Part shown: positions 23,196 to 35,589 of the stretch, one piece after another
Layout: each line of letters begins with the position of its first letter
How positions within the stretch are numbered: position 1 is the first letter of the stretch
Assembly: GCF_000264905.1 (NCBI RefSeq)
Contig: NW_006763140.1
Coordinates: 1,250,702 to 1,314,701 of the forward strand
Direction of reading: 5' to 3'
Length of the DNA: 64,000 bases
DNA from: Stereum hirsutum FP-91666 SS1
Lineage: Eukaryota > Basidiomycota > Agaricomycetes > Russulales > Stereaceae
Notes under the pieces: model-generated
The model's database searches: none
What the model was told of the DNA's origin: nothing
What the model saw: the letters and a program-made list of their open reading frames with translations, nothing else
Made by a program: the position numbers and the translations under genes

Positions 23196-26033
23196 ATCTC
23201 CAGGGGCACTTGCCAAAGTAAGTCGTCGTGATGTTTCTTATTCCACTCATAGTCTGACGGAGCCCACAGCGGGCATGTTTCGCAGTCTGCACTCACAATC
23301 GTGGCGACTGCGTCAAAGTCTCCGTACAGGGTGGCTCTATCAGTGGCCACATTGCTCCGGCTTATCTCTCGCGCATGCTGCTTCTCTATGTCTTCGTCAG
23401 TTCCATGGCTTCCAAACCTTTGCTAAGTTCGAGGTAACGAAGGGGCCGTATTTCCCCATGAATATTTCTTCCTGTCTTGTATAAGTTGTACGTCCCCAAT
23501 GATAAATATTTTAATAGCCATTGCTCTGGATATTCTAGAACTCTGTCAATGCGTTTCAGGCTACGGAACATGCAGTTAAGAATCACCTCATCTCCGAGTG
23601 CCTACCATCGTCCATAACTTGGAATGAGGTCCTATGTATCTTGGAAAGAAAAAGGAGGGCCAAGTATCCGTGGATGACTTTTCTCTCCGAAGACAGATGC
23701 TCTCGATCTTTGTGGGACACAGACCTCAAGAACATGCATCCTCTGTTATTGCCGCTCACCGTGCCTTCGCCCTGCTTCATCTTGAGCGTCGGGTGATACC
23801 GTTTCAACTCTGACTTTACAACCATCAACAGGATGTGATATGTGGTCGAGTCGGAGTCGAATAATGATCGTTCCAGCTATGGATGATCCACGGCAAAGAG
23901 TCCACAGGCAGTGCAGATTATCCGCGAATCACGGTGCATTTGCCTCATACTTACCGATAACCCTGGTCTAAACTCTGAGCATGGGAAGCTTTAGTGATAT
24001 GGCGGAGAACAAAAGATAGTTCGTGACAAGCAATCTCCTTTGGAATTGACCCGGATGGACAAGGCTAGGAGGAAGCACGGACTTGAGGCCTAGTCTGGTT
24101 CAATGATCTCAGAGTGCCATGAATGAGCTGAGATATTTTTGCAGAAAGAGGGTGATGCACCATTTAGCAGAACGACCGTTTGCACTTGTTTGATGATGAC
24201 TCAATGACAGAGCTGCGAGAATAAGCCATTGAGACGAGCGTAACCTGGATCTATTTCAAGTACTGTAAGTAGCACTCGATAGGCGCGCTCAATGCGTCGT
24301 GAGTAATCCTGCGGCTGTGTTAATTAGTCTGCAAACAGAGAGTGTTTCTGTCGGACAGATGATCAGTGGCAGCTTGAATCAGTGATTCAGCTTGGTATGT
24401 GAAGCTTCGAGAAATTGGCATGAGTTCAGAGGGTAGACAGAGTGAGCAACAGTGCGCGAAGTAAATTAGTAGATTTCCTTCGTCGCAACTATGAAGAACA
24501 GCAAAACGTCCTGAGTGGTAAGTATTCGCGAGGAACTTGATCAATGAATTTCCCGCCATGAGATACTTACTACTCGCCGAACCGAGTTTTGAGGATGTAT
24601 GAAGTCCATCCACAGAATGAGGATCGCTCCAGGGGCTGAGGCCTGAAGGTTCGCATCAAGTATCAGCCATTGTCAAAAAAAATACGGGTCCGGCACACTG
24701 TCAAAAGCATGATGCGGAGTGTTGGGTGAGTGGCGAGTTTTCGGTTTCATCGCCCTGAGGACCCAACAACCTGCACAAGGACGAATTCGAAGATAATGAG
24801 ACCTGTACCTAAATCTATCAAATGTCTGTCAGACAGCGGAAACGTTGGTCGAACTAGTATTGTAAGAGGATGGGCCTGAGCGATAGGGACTTCTGATTTA
24901 TCATGGTCACAGTACATTGCTCATCGTAATAAGCCCATTCAGAACCGATCCTAAATGCTACCCCGATGATGCTCGGACAGTAAGTATACGAGCCTCAAGG
25001 AGTATTTGATGAGCTGACCGGAATAAGATCATTCGCCACTGAAAGACTCACTTGAAAGACCACAACGCAAGTATGCATAGATCTGCTAGTCATCGCCGCG
25101 GTACCAGTCGGTAATCAGACTTGTTGTGAGCCCATAGGACGAATGGTTGGTGCTACAGGAAGCTCGGAGGGGTGGGCCATTAGAGGCGTATGCCATGGTG
25201 AAGGCGTTTGATTGTGAGGAGTCTCGAAAGGTTACCGTCTTTAGGAACAGCATCTGATATGAGACAGAAAGTTCGGATATTTTCGGTGTCAACCTTCGCT
25301 GAGTTCATTTGGCGTAAAGCCGTGGCATCACCCAAACGCAACTCCATAGTAAAAGCGCAAAACTGCCAGCCGCCGTCTGAAGTTTGAAACACATTGGCGA
25401 AGATTTGAGCGTACCGTAAGCGATGCGCAAGAAGTGAAAATGATGCAGGATACGATGTGGCCGAGTCTGCGCGTGCTGTGGGTATGCTATGCAAGCACTG
25501 GAAAGCATCACAGCAGCGAAAAACAACGTCCAGATGTGGATATTTCACGGCCCTGTTTGGTCCTGTTTGTCACGGTGTGGCGTTGATTTCCTAACTTCAA
25601 ATCTTTCTGCTTTACGTCGACGTCGACATTTGGTGATGTCTATGTTTCCATCTTGGTATCTCTGTCCAGCCATACACCATTGAAAGACCTCCGGCGGGTA
25701 TAACGGTCGGAGCTCGAACGACGCCTCGGCAGCCTCAACTCGGTGTGAGGTCATGGTTTCGGAATGTTTCACCATTGGCGGGGTCAGGATGCTTCGACAT
25801 AGATGAATCCAAACGTCGGGAGCTGCAGGTCTGGAGAATTAGAATACTTGAGAAGGTAATTTTCGGCCGGATCATAGCATTGCTGGAAGTCCTTACTCGC
25901 CGGCCGGATCTCTGAATCTTGCAATCTGTCGTAATGGCAAGCACCTCTCATCTTTCTCAGGGCACGCTGATGTTTCCTCTTGCCGTGATCACCATTTTGT
26001 TGGAGTGCCCAATTCGTGAGCGCGGTGGACTCA
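23196..26033. other. Gene-poor stretch, possible decayed genes
   Basis: 2.8 kb with no recognisable gene. On the minus strand, 23202-23350 encodes an open segment (ATLYGDFDAVATIVSADCE...) that seems more protein-like than background. The segments 25300-25550 (hydrophobic, SFALLLWSCVWVMP) and 24780-24860 (GTGLIIFEFVLVQ) could be remnants of a multi-pass membrane protein. I cannot join them into a gene. Confidence 0.4.
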
Positions 26034-26040
26034 TATATAG
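26034..26040 (+). promoter_or_regulatory. TATA box of phenylalanine ammonia-lyase
   Basis: TATATAG about 92 bp upstream of the start codon, followed by a C/T-rich leader with CCCCCCG and CTACC clusters. Confidence 0.5.
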
Positions 26041-26131
26041 GGGATGTGTTTTGTCATGCCTCCTTTTGTTGCTTTATATCCCCCCGTTCCGACTACCTTT
26101 CACCTACCCTCATACTCTTCTCGAAACCAAC

Positions 26132-28843
26132 ATGACCATCCTCCACACCGTCGAGCCTCGCGTGAATGGCTTTCCCAAGAATCCTCCCTCCAAGCTCCTG
26201 TACAAGGAAGCCCTTCCAGCTGTGCCCGTCTCATTCACCCAAGTTCGTCCCGGACTGGAGCCAGCACAGCTGATGAGGAAGTTCGTCAAGCAATACAACG
26301 AACTTCAGAACTACAAGTACGTCGTTCATGAATGGCCTTCAACCCTCCTCGTAGCTTATCATACCCCTGTCTTGCTGCAGGAACGGAGACAATATCACGC
26401 TTGATGGTCATTCACTATCTATCTCCGCTGTGGTTGCTGTGGCACGTTGTCACGCCACCGTCACGTTGAGCGACGCCACTAGTGTCAAAGACCGAGTCCA
26501 GAAGTCTCGCAAGGTAGTGGAAGACAAGGTCGCTGGCGAGATGAGTGTATATGGTGTTAGTACGGGCTTCGGCGGTAGCGGTCCGTTATCCTTTTTTTGT
26601 CTCTCAAGTAACAAAATACTAATATTAGTACGCCTCTTTCAGCTGACACCCGTACGGCCAACACACTTGCTTTGGGTAGCGCCCTGCTCCAACACCAACA
26701 TGCAGGTGTCCTCCCGTCATCGACATCGTCTCCTCTCCCCGTGCTTCCTCTATCAGACCCTCTCACGTCGACCAGCATGCCCGAATCATGGGTCAGAGGA
26801 GCTCTTCTCATCCGCATGAACTCCTTGATCCGTGGTCACTCGGGCGTGCGGTTCGAGTTAATTGAGAAAATGTCTGAGTTCCTGCAAGCAAACATCATTC
26901 CAATGATACCTCTCCGCGGTTCCATCTCTGCTTCAGGCGGTACGTTGGCTACACCTTTCGGTTCACTACGAGGACGAGCTAACGCTTACCTTTCATTCCG
27001 TGTGTTCTGTCAGATTTGCAACCTCTATCGTACATCGCTGGTGCAATTTCAGGTAACCCGTCGATTAGGTGTTTCGATGGACCCGCAATGTTCGGCGCAC
27101 GTCAGATAGTTTCCTCCCGTGACGCACTCGCTAAACACGGCATCGAGCCTATCAATCTCGCCGCCAAGGAGCATCTCGGAATCCTCAACGGAACCGCATT
27201 TTCTGCCTCTGTCGCGGCTCTTGCTTTGAACGATGCGGTCCATATGGGCATGCTCGCGCAGGTTTGCACTGCGATGGGGACAGAGGCTCTTCTCGGCGTG
27301 CGAGGGAATTATCATCCCTTCATCTCTGAAACTGCTCGCCCACACCCTGGACAGGTCAGTGTTACCCAATAGCGGACTTCATCTTGAGGCTGATCACTTC
27401 ATATTATAGATTGAGGTATCCCATACTATTTGGGACCTCCTGGAAGGCAGCAAGCTCGCTCTCACTCACGAAACTGAAGTCACTATCGAAGAAGACGACG
27501 GTGAATTGCGTCAGGACCGCTACCCTCTGCGTACTACGCCCCAGTTCCTTGGGCCACAAATCGAGGACTTGTTGTCCTCGCTCGAGACGATCACATTGGA
27601 GTGCAACTCGAGTAAGTAGTTCACGCACAACGTCCCCTTCGCATCTTTCTTATGAATATTTTTTGCACAATCCTTAGCCACCGACAATCCGCTCTTCGAC
27701 GGTGAGACAGGAGAGGTGCACCACGGCGGAAACTTCCAGGCTATGGCAGTCACCAACGTGATGGAGAAGACCCGCCTTTCCCTCCACCACATCGGCAAGC
27801 TTATGTTCGCTCAGGCCACGGAGCTCATCAACCCCATGATGAACCGCGGTTTGCCTTCATGCCTTGCTGCCACCGATCCCTCTCTCAACTACCATGCAAA
27901 GGGCCTTGATATCGCTTCTGCGTCCTACGTCAGCGAGCTTGGTTACCTCGCCAACCCAGTTTCTACACATATCCAATCTGCAGAGATGCACAACCAGGCG
28001 GTCAAGTGAGCTGTCCCTATCAACCTCGATAAGCACCAACGTTGACGATAATGAACTACAGCTCTCTTGCTCTTATATCGGGGCGAGCGACGATCACCGC
28101 GCTTGAGGTCCTTTCGCTTTTAATTTCGACCTACCTCTACCTTCTCTGTCAAGGTTTGTGCTCTTGAGTTGAGTTTCTTTGGCGTCTTTGACCTAATACC
28201 TTTTTTTCAATTTAGCCTTGGATATTCGTGCTCTCCAGCTCGACTTCCGTAGAGGATTGACGCAGATCGTTGAAGAGGAGGTACAATCCCACTTTGGCGC
28301 GCAGTTGGCCTCCTCCGACATCTCGTCGATGCGTAAGCAGCTTGTCGCCAGCGTATACAAGACTCTCGACGCGACCAGCTCTGTCGATGCTCCCGCGCGG
28401 ATGGAGAAAGTTGCCGCAGCTTCCTCTTCAGCTCTAGTAGACCATTTCGTCACAGTGGATGCCTCCGCACTCTCTGCGCTTCCAGCCTATCGCGAAGCTG
28501 TCGCTCGTCGTGCCACGTTTCTGATCAACGAGCTCCGCGATGACTACTTGTCCGGGAAGAAGGGCCCGGCACCGGCTAGCGCGTACTTGCACAAGACGCG
28601 TCCGGTGTATGAGTTTGTCCGTATTGGGCTCGGTGTCAGGATGCATGGTTCGGAGAACCAAAATGTATTCGCGAACGGGCTCGGCGTTGAGGAGGTAACG
28701 ATTGGTCAGAATGTGTCGCTGATTCATGAGGTACGTTGCTTTTTTGTTCATATATATTTGGTATGCCTCGTATTTACTCTTTCCTTGTCTAGGCTATCCG
28801 AGATGGCAAGATGCAAGGGGTCGTCGCAGGGTTGTTTGCTTGA
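26132..28843 (+). CDS. Phenylalanine/tyrosine ammonia-lyase
   Basis: Deaminates L-Phe (and probably L-Tyr) to trans-cinnamate (p-coumarate). The start [15 protein letters not shown] is followed by the substrate loop [13 protein letters not shown]. The MIO-forming Ala-Ser-Gly appears after splicing in [18 protein letters not shown]. Downstream are [22 protein letters not shown] and [14 protein letters not shown] blocks, ECNSTTDNP, and [11 protein letters not shown]. The C-terminal helical part ends [13 protein letters not shown]. Total is a little over 700 residues, normal for fungal PAL. About eight short introns. The His-Gln pair in LLQHQHAG corresponds to the selectivity switch that is Phe-Leu in strict plant PALs, so dual PAL/TAL activity is likely. 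Cytosolic; no targeting signal was seen. Confidence 0.95.
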
Positions 28844-29220
28844 TTATCGTTGCTCGTGCTCCTCCGAACATCATTTCCATATCATCTTGAATCTTGTAGA
28901 ATTATTCGTTCAATATTTCCTTCCTTTTCTCTTCTCGACCTGAACCAAATTTTACTCTCTATCTCCTGTAGAAATTGGATCGTTCATCAGTATCGACACA
29001 GACCTTTTCATTACTTTCCTCTACTGTACCTCCATGTTTCCTTATTCACATCGTCTCGACTTTCGAATGACCATGGAATCTCAGCTGTGCCTTGTGACTA
29101 TTCGCACACTGTCCCTGAGTAGTTCTTGAAAGCGAGGGCGGCATTGGCATCGCCGGCTGTTTCTTAGATTCCGTCCCTCTCCGTTGCAAGTCTCAGATGT
29201 CTGAACTAATTTTCTAACCG
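28844..29220. other. Intergenic spacer after PAL
   Basis: 377 bp, T-rich, no gene; presumably the PAL 3' UTR and the promoter of the next gene. Confidence 0.4.
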
Positions 29221-30045
29221 ATGGGCCGACCTTCCTTCCTGCCCTTATTTAGGGTGAGACTACATCGAGCCTTGCAGGCCCATCTCTGCACCATGAATAA
29301 AGTGCGCCTCCCTGTAATACGAGCATTTACACGAGACCACACCTACGCAACCTTCATGTCTTGCACCTCCGTCCTTCCTTCCTCTCGTTGTGGCTCCGAC
29401 ATCGAGCTCAATCAGGACAAACATGTCAATAGTGCCGAGTCTTATGCTGGTGTGTTTTTACCATTCACGACATGTCAGACCCTAACTGACGGAGTACTTT
29501 CCTCAGAACAACCTTTCGTCACATCCTTCATATACGACGGACATGGCCGTCCCAATCGCCACGGCCCATCAGCGTTCGACCCGTCCGCCACCCTATCATC
29601 GCTCCTCGAAGCTCAAGTCCCCCCTCTGCTACCTGGGCTTCCCACCGACGAGGATCCCACATCCGACGACTCACCTCTCATCTACGGATTCCCCGCCCAC
29701 TGGTTCGGCGTCACTTCCAGTGATGCGAATCCTGTCATCACGCCCAACGGCGGTGACAATCCAATCATCACCATAACCGCTCCAGAGTCTTACTCTTCCG
29801 TCGAGACCATCTCCTCTCCGAAACCTACACCTTTCGGTATTGATTCGTCCTGGATGTCGTGCTCTGAAGCTTCTACGGGCTATGGCAGTCCGAGTCTGCG
29901 CTATTCCACTAGTAGCTCTTGGCTTGATAACGACGAGAAGTTCTTTCCGAGACCAATTAGAGAGGTGAAGCCGGGTCGGAGCAGAATTATATGGAAGGGT
30001 ATTGGCCGTGAGGTGGATGCAGACTGTCTTCGTGCAGGATTTTGA
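29221..30045 (+). CDS. Hypothetical protein
   Basis: An open frame of 274 codons with no recognised domain. A likely 57-nt intron (about 29451-29507, GTGTGT...CTCAG) keeps the frame when removed, joining ...NSAESYA to EQPFVTSF and giving about 255 residues. The start could be 29221 or the internal MNKVRLP at 29293. The C-terminal half is Ser/Pro/Thr-rich and acidic, with VKPGRSRIIWKGIG near the end. No signal peptide or membrane segment is convincing. Placed between PAL and the convergent SDR gene. Confidence 0.45.
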   Translation: MGRPSFLPLFRVRLHRALQAHLCTMNKVRLPVIRAFTRDHTYATFMSCTSVLPSSRCGSDIELNQDKHVNSAESYAGVFLPFTTCQTLTDGVLSSEQPFVTSFIYDGHGRPNRHGPSAFDPSATLSSLLEAQVPPLLPGLPTDEDPTSDDSPLIYGFPAHWFGVTSSDANPVITPNGGDNPIITITAPESYSSVETISSPKPTPFGIDSSWMSCSEASTGYGSPSLRYSTSSSWLDNDEKFFPRPIREVKPGRSRIIWKGIGREVDADCLRAGF

Positions 30046-30273
30046 GTGTTTGATTCTGATTGGTGATTGAGATGAGACGGACAGTTGAATCAAATGTTGT
30101 GTGCTATAGAGTCAGTCTCAGATGTGGGCCTTGAACTGAATTCAAACTCCACCATGATTTAGGCATTCGTATCGTGCCTTTCTGTTTGAAAACTGGTGGT
30201 ACAACAAATCACAACGGCGACTTCATACCAAAATATCTCGCTCGTACGAGCCTGGCCCGTTGGACCCAATCAC

Positions 30274-31513
30274 CTACACCGTTTGTTCCTGCCCAACCAC
30301 TCGTGTCCACAGAAGATTTTTCTCTAGGATCGTTTGCTTCATTTCCAGCAATTCATCAACGTCCCACTGTAAGGGAAAATGGGAGACCAGTCATCGTACT
30401 GATACGAACTATGCACGATGAATGAGCAAACAGCGACTCACCGTCGCACTGCTAAATCTTCCTCTTAGAAACTCAACACGATCGCCTTGGGTAGCCAGCC
30501 ATAAACAATACCCGGCAGAAAGCTCAGGTTTGTCAGTTAGTGTGGCGAATGTGTTGGTCGGCATGGAGTCTCGTGCGAGGGTAGTCATGATGGCTCCTAC
30601 AAGTAATGAGACACATGTCGGTGAGTATGGGTGATCTTGAAGCCGAGAATGTATGATGGAGCGAACCTGGGTGGTAAGCAAACACTCGAATACCCTGATT
30701 TTCGTACTCGAAGTGTAGAAACTCTGTGAAGCGATTGATGGCGCTTTTGCTCGACCCATAGGACGAGAAACCGAGTCGTGTATTTCCCGACGCGACGGAG
30801 GACGTGTTGATGATGGTCTGCACGACATGATGAGTCTGCTGAGTCGTTGATGCTACACAGGTGAGAGTTACCAGATTGGGACGAGATGAAACGGAGAGAG
30901 CCCGTCGTATGGCTTCGCGTGATACAGTGTAAGTACCTTTCACATTGACCTTGCAGTTTACGGTAATGTTTAGTCCTTCACTTGACACATACATTGGGAT
31001 GACTTACCTCGAAAGTCTTCCACCAATCTTCGCAAGCTGATTCGTGCGGTTTTGCTTCAGCGTTCATGCGACCGGCGTTATTGACGAGTACTATACAAAC
31101 AAGTTGATCAGTAAACGGGAGGGAAAGTCCCCCGGGTAGAACTTCAAGGACGTATCAAATTACATACCATCAACCGATCCTGCCTCATCGAACGCTTTCG
31201 CCATTTGGTCCTCGCTCGTGATGTCTGCTTTCACAATGTCCACCCGCCTATCATCATCTAATCCTGCAAGACTCGCAATCGACGTCTTCACCTCCTTCAG
31301 CTCTTCCTCCTCCAGAGACACGAGTGTTATCTTTGTCGCACCAGCCTGAGCAAATGCCAGTGCTTGAGCACGGCCAATGCCTCGACCAGCACCGGTTATC
31401 AGAACGGAGAGACCTTTAGCAGAGCCATGTAGCGCTTTCAAAGGTGAGATCGCATCGTAGATGTCACCACGCTTCGTGGGCGTGAGGTGCATTGGTGGTT
31501 TTCCGGGAGGCAT
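30274..31513 (-). CDS. Short-chain dehydrogenase/reductase (classical SDR)
   Basis: NAD(P)-dependent oxidoreductase. The start MPPGKPPMHLTP is the first ATG in frame. The cofactor loop VLITGAGRGIGRA is followed by an acidic strand, then VLVNNAGRMNAEA (NNAG), VNVKGTYTVSREAI, INTSSVAS with the catalytic Ser, and YGSSKSAINRF with the Tyr-x3-Lys pair. The C-terminus is recovered by splicing at about 30410: ...RFSSAT joins WDVDELLEMKQTIL and ends VVGQEQTV, the usual ending of this SDR group in fungi. Five or six introns. Substrate is unknown. Convergent with the hypothetical gene upstream of it; divergent from the NFKBIL1-like gene. Confidence 0.88.
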
Positions 31514-32128
31514 ATCGATCAACTAGTTGTCAGCGAGGAAACAGAGAGGGCTGAGTGGTGTCGCGACGAGAGAAGTGAGGATGTTCAGATCCAGACTGAA
31601 TAGCAATCCAACGTATTTTCGACCGTTTAAGTATGGACGAGTAGCTGATTATGAAGACGCAGAAAAGGCTCTGCTAAGCTCGACAGGGTTCGGAAAGATG
31701 TGGGTCGGTATTCGTTTTCACAGGCTTCCATACGCCCAGGAGGGGTCGACTGGAAGTCTAGTATGAACCGCAAACGACCAAATGAGTATACCTACTATGG
31801 GAAATCGACACCGCTATCTTGGACTGTGTTGTCTACCAGATTGCGGATTTAGATACAAGTAAGCAGCACTTTGTATACTGTGGTGCTGGTGGAATCGATA
31901 GATGAAGTCTAGGATAGTCACGGTCATGTCGCCGACTCGGAGAGCAGGGTGCAGAGAGAACAAGTTTGGTTCAGGAAGTGTGGCGGCGATGACGATGACA
32001 ACAACGGCATCGGCTGTAGCCGAGTGCCACTCATCGACTCTACCGCACTGCACGGTCCTTCGCCACAGAGCACATCCTATTCCCGACATCCATAGTCCAT
32101 CATTTAACCTACCTTCTTAATCCCTCTC
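31514..32128. promoter_or_regulatory. Divergent spacer, SDR / NFKBIL1-like gene
   Basis: 615 bp between two divergent start codons. No gene and no clear TATA box; presumed to hold both promoters. Confidence 0.35.
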
Positions 32129-33371
32129 ATGCCGAGCAAACTTCATCTCAAACGAACTCCAGCAGAACAGGCGGCTCATGACCTGCGCAAAGCCCGCAAA
32201 GCTGCCCGTCGCGCGAAGAAACACTCACATTCCCCTTCTTCTTCCCACCGCCATCGCAAATCCTCAAAACCATATTACAACGAAGCCCCGCCAGACGCAG
32301 AAGACGACACCGATGATGCCTATGGACCTCCACCACCACCGAAGCCCAAAGCCGGTCCATCGAACTACACTTATGAATTTGACTTTGACGACCCACCAGG
32401 GCCTATGGATATGGGTATAGACGAGGAAGAGATTCGCGCACGAGTGGAAGAAGAACGGTTTCGAGAGAAGATGTTTGGTGCTTTTCAGGACGACGAGAGA
32501 TTAGATGCTGTGGAGGCCAACATGAATGACTATGCGCATGTGCCGAGGCGGTGGAGAGAAGATGCGGTGAGCACAGGGAAGAGGGCGTATGCAGGGGGAG
32601 CGAGTGGCTTAGATAAAGTGCTTTGGGACAGCGCTGATCCAGCAACTATGGACGAGGAGGAGTATGCGGAGTGGATAAGGGCTGGAATGTGGAGGTGAGT
32701 TTCCCCCACAGTCGTTCGGTTTCTCTTGTGCGGCAGTGTAATCTGAATATGGGCAGTTTCTGGACTCCAGAATACCATTTCCATCTACTCTACCTGCATC
32801 TATAATATACTCACAACATATGTACCACCCCCACAGGAAAAAGAACGCAGCTACCATTGAGGCCCAAGCAGCTGCTGCTGCCCGTCAAGAAGCCCTCAAA
32901 GCCGAAGCAGCCCGTCAAGAACGCGAAGCCGAAGCCATTCGCCATCGTAGACGTAGAGAACGTCAACACCGACGAGAGCAGGATGCAAGAGGCGACTACG
33001 AACGTCGATGGCTTGAACTCTTGCTTCCTTCCAATGCTAGTGCCACCGCCACATCTACCCCAACCCTCCTAGGGTTCTCCGACATCCCCTGGCCCATTCT
33101 TCACGGTAAACTACTAGGCGTCGAAGATCTCACATCAGAGGCTATCTCGTCGTTCTTATTCCCCGTGACATTCGACGACGAAGACTCGGCGTCAAGAGCA
33201 AGTAAGAAGAAGGAAAAACTCAGGGAGACGATGTTGAAGTTTCATCCTGACAAGTTTGAAGGGAGGATCATGAAGAGGGTTAGGGAGGAGGAGAAAGAGA
33301 AGGTCAGAGAGGGTGTGAGTGCGGTGGTCAGAGCAACAAGCGCTTTGATGCAGACGTCGAGTGGAGGGTAA
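32129..33371 (+). CDS. NFKBIL1-like protein with C-terminal J-domain-like segment
   Basis: Two exons (32129-32694 and 32837-33371, 1101 bp, 366 residues). The order is: a basic N-terminus (MPSKLHLKRTPAEQAAH...), a His/Ser-rich patch, an acidic middle, EERFREKMFGAFQDDE, a long Arg/Ala/Glu coiled-coil (RQEALKAEAARQEREAE), then DIPWPILHG and LRETMLKFHPDKFEGRIM. That last block, with HPDKF, is the region shared by fungal and animal NFKBIL1-type proteins, where it resembles a J-domain HPD motif. The animal homologues are linked to mRNA splicing. The ankyrin repeats of the animal protein are not visible. Probably nuclear. The intron is 142 nt, longer than most here. Confidence 0.7.
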
Positions 33372-33805
33372 ATTGATTCGGAGGGTCGGTGTGGCTTTCT
33401 GGCCGATGGACTGGGGCTTAGTAGAGATGATGGTTTGCTTTGTCCTGTGTCTCGTAGCTGTATTATAATCTCGTCTTGTGTCTATTCGTATACCCCAGTG
33501 TATCTTCTGCTGTACTGCGTGTCGCACTATGATCACGTTTTGATCCATACTCACTGTATACCAATGACCTTCGAGCTCAATCCACCGACAAACCACAGTC
33601 GCATAGCTAGCCAAATGCCCATTACGCCAGAGAGAGAAAGAAACCGTCCAATTCCTGCCTCGGACCACAACGCAGTCTACAAATCATAGTCCCCGTCACC
33701 ACTTCTCAAGATCCTGATCTATCCCATGAAAAGGTTCAAACCGTAAGTATATCCTACGCCCACTTCTGGAAGTTCAAGACATGTTCTCTGTGGCGCCCGA
33801 GCACC
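33372..33805. other. Convergent 3' spacer
   Basis: 434 bp between the NFKBIL1-like stop and the Rer1 stop; no gene seen. Confidence 0.4.
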
Positions 33806-35060
33806 TTATCGTCGGTTCCCATACTGAGCCTTCCGGCCCCAGTCGAAAGGGACGTAGCGGTATTTGATCATGTGTCTGAAAATTGGCGAAACGATGGTCA
33901 ATATCATAAATTCGAGGCGTCGTGAAGAGAGTAGAATGAGGATGAGGATGATTACGAGGAGCGGGTGAATGTGGGCATCACAGGGCAAGGGAAGATAAGA
34001 GTAGAGACTGTAGACGTACTGCAGTTGTCTCCTCATTGTGAGGACGAAAAGAACGCAGAAGTACAGGACGAGGATGGGCCAGTAAACGGGAACGTCCATT
34101 ACGGTGAAGAAGGTGAGGACGAGGGAGATGACCGTGGCTCTCGTGGTTGATAGCCTATAAATTCATATAAAGTTGTGAGCACTCGAGGATTTAAATAAGA
34201 AGGTTGTGTGGCTCTGGATAGAAGAGGGAAAGTCGTGGTCGTAGCGTTTGGCTCTCTATATAAGCCTAGAATAGCCTGTAGCGTGAGCGCTAAACGCCAC
34301 CAACACGTATTCACCTCAAACCCAACCCAATTGACGTGGCCCGACCGATACCAATGTGCATTACACAAAGGTCGGCCCGCCTCATCACATAGGACCATGC
34401 TAACCGACAGATAGAAAAGACGCACCAAAATTGCCACTCAGGCAATCTCCTCACGAACGGACGAAACTCGTCATCCCGCGAGCTCGGAAGGGGCGACCTC
34501 TGTTCCTCAGATCCTCCCTCTTCAATCTCGTCCGCCAAGAGATCGTCTTGAATGGAAGGGTCGAATTTTGGTTGCAGGAAGGCGAGGAGAAGGTTCAGAA
34601 TATAGATAGCATGGGCATCTAGGAGAGCGGAGGGAGGGCAAGGTTATGGTGCGCTGAGTGTACGTGTGTTAAGACGGACGTACAGCATACTGCGCGAAGG
34701 TGATGGGGTTACAGAAAGTGAGTACGAAGATTCAAAGCATTAAATATGGGAAGACGTACTGATATACCACTACATCGTACACATTCCGACGCACGTCCAA
34801 AGGATAACGAGTAGCAAGTCAGAACTTTTCCATCCTCCCGACCAACTCGTGAGCGCATGTAGAACGGCACTCACCCCCTGCGCAAAAACAATCCGCAGTT
34901 CAAAGAGAATAGTTACACCCAACGTCCCGAGCCATCTGTACATAACATGGGGTGTCGCCCGGTCGAGGTATGATTGATATAATCGTTGGGCCTTGTGGAT
35001 ATATTGTTGCGCGGCTTGTACAGGAGCGGGCACGCCTTCAGAGGGTTCCGAGTTCATCAT
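33806..35060 (-). CDS. RER1: Rer1, retrieval receptor for ER membrane proteins
   Basis: Golgi membrane protein that returns escaped ER membrane proteins by COPI vesicles. The start MMNSEPSEGVPAPVQAAQQY is followed by YQSYLDRATPHVMYRWLGT and a first membrane segment. The next exon (about 34455-34780) gives WYIVCYTHSIYILNLLLAFL, then EFRPFVRRLPEWQFW, a strongly conserved Rer1 block. After another intron come VMDVPVYWPILVLYFCVLF, MRRQ, and the terminal HMIKYRYVPFDWGRKAQYG. About 200 residues, normal for the family, with four predicted membrane segments. Divergent from the DUF6535-like gene. The symbol is given because every conserved block matches. Confidence 0.9.
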
Positions 35061-35589
35061 GACTTCGCGCCAATACCGTCCGAGAGCAAAATGGGCAGGC
35101 TGTAACCTGCTGATGCCGACAGTAGGAGAAAATAAAGAGAAAAGGGCGAGAAGAAGGAGCTAAAGTACGCGAAGACTGGAAGGGGTATGCACACAGCGGC
35201 GAAACGAATGAAGTTCGAACGTGGCAGTGCACCTAGATATTCTCAACATTTATTTTCCGACCTTGTCTTGCTTGATCGGGGTTGTCAAATCGCCTTCAAA
35301 GATATTCTGGGCTCAGACTCAGCGCTCTTGGTCCACTCATTGCCACAAGGCCGTGTACGAATACGAGTACAAGTGAAGTACATGGAATCGATGGCTCCTC
35401 AGTTATCGTTCTGTTCATCTTGACCTTGACCGAACTCGATTGAACAACCTCTCCCTTTCCAAATCAATCTCACAGACATGGAGGGAATACACAGAGCAAA
35501 CCTAGGAAGGCGAGTCTGACTTGACGATCTCGCTATTTCTTGACATTGACGCTGGCAAAAGAGACACGTCGACAAAGCTAGTCGAAGCG
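35061..35589. promoter_or_regulatory. Divergent spacer, Rer1 / membrane protein
   Basis: About 530 bp; no independent gene. Part of it (from about 35475) may be a first exon of the downstream membrane protein. Confidence 0.35.
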
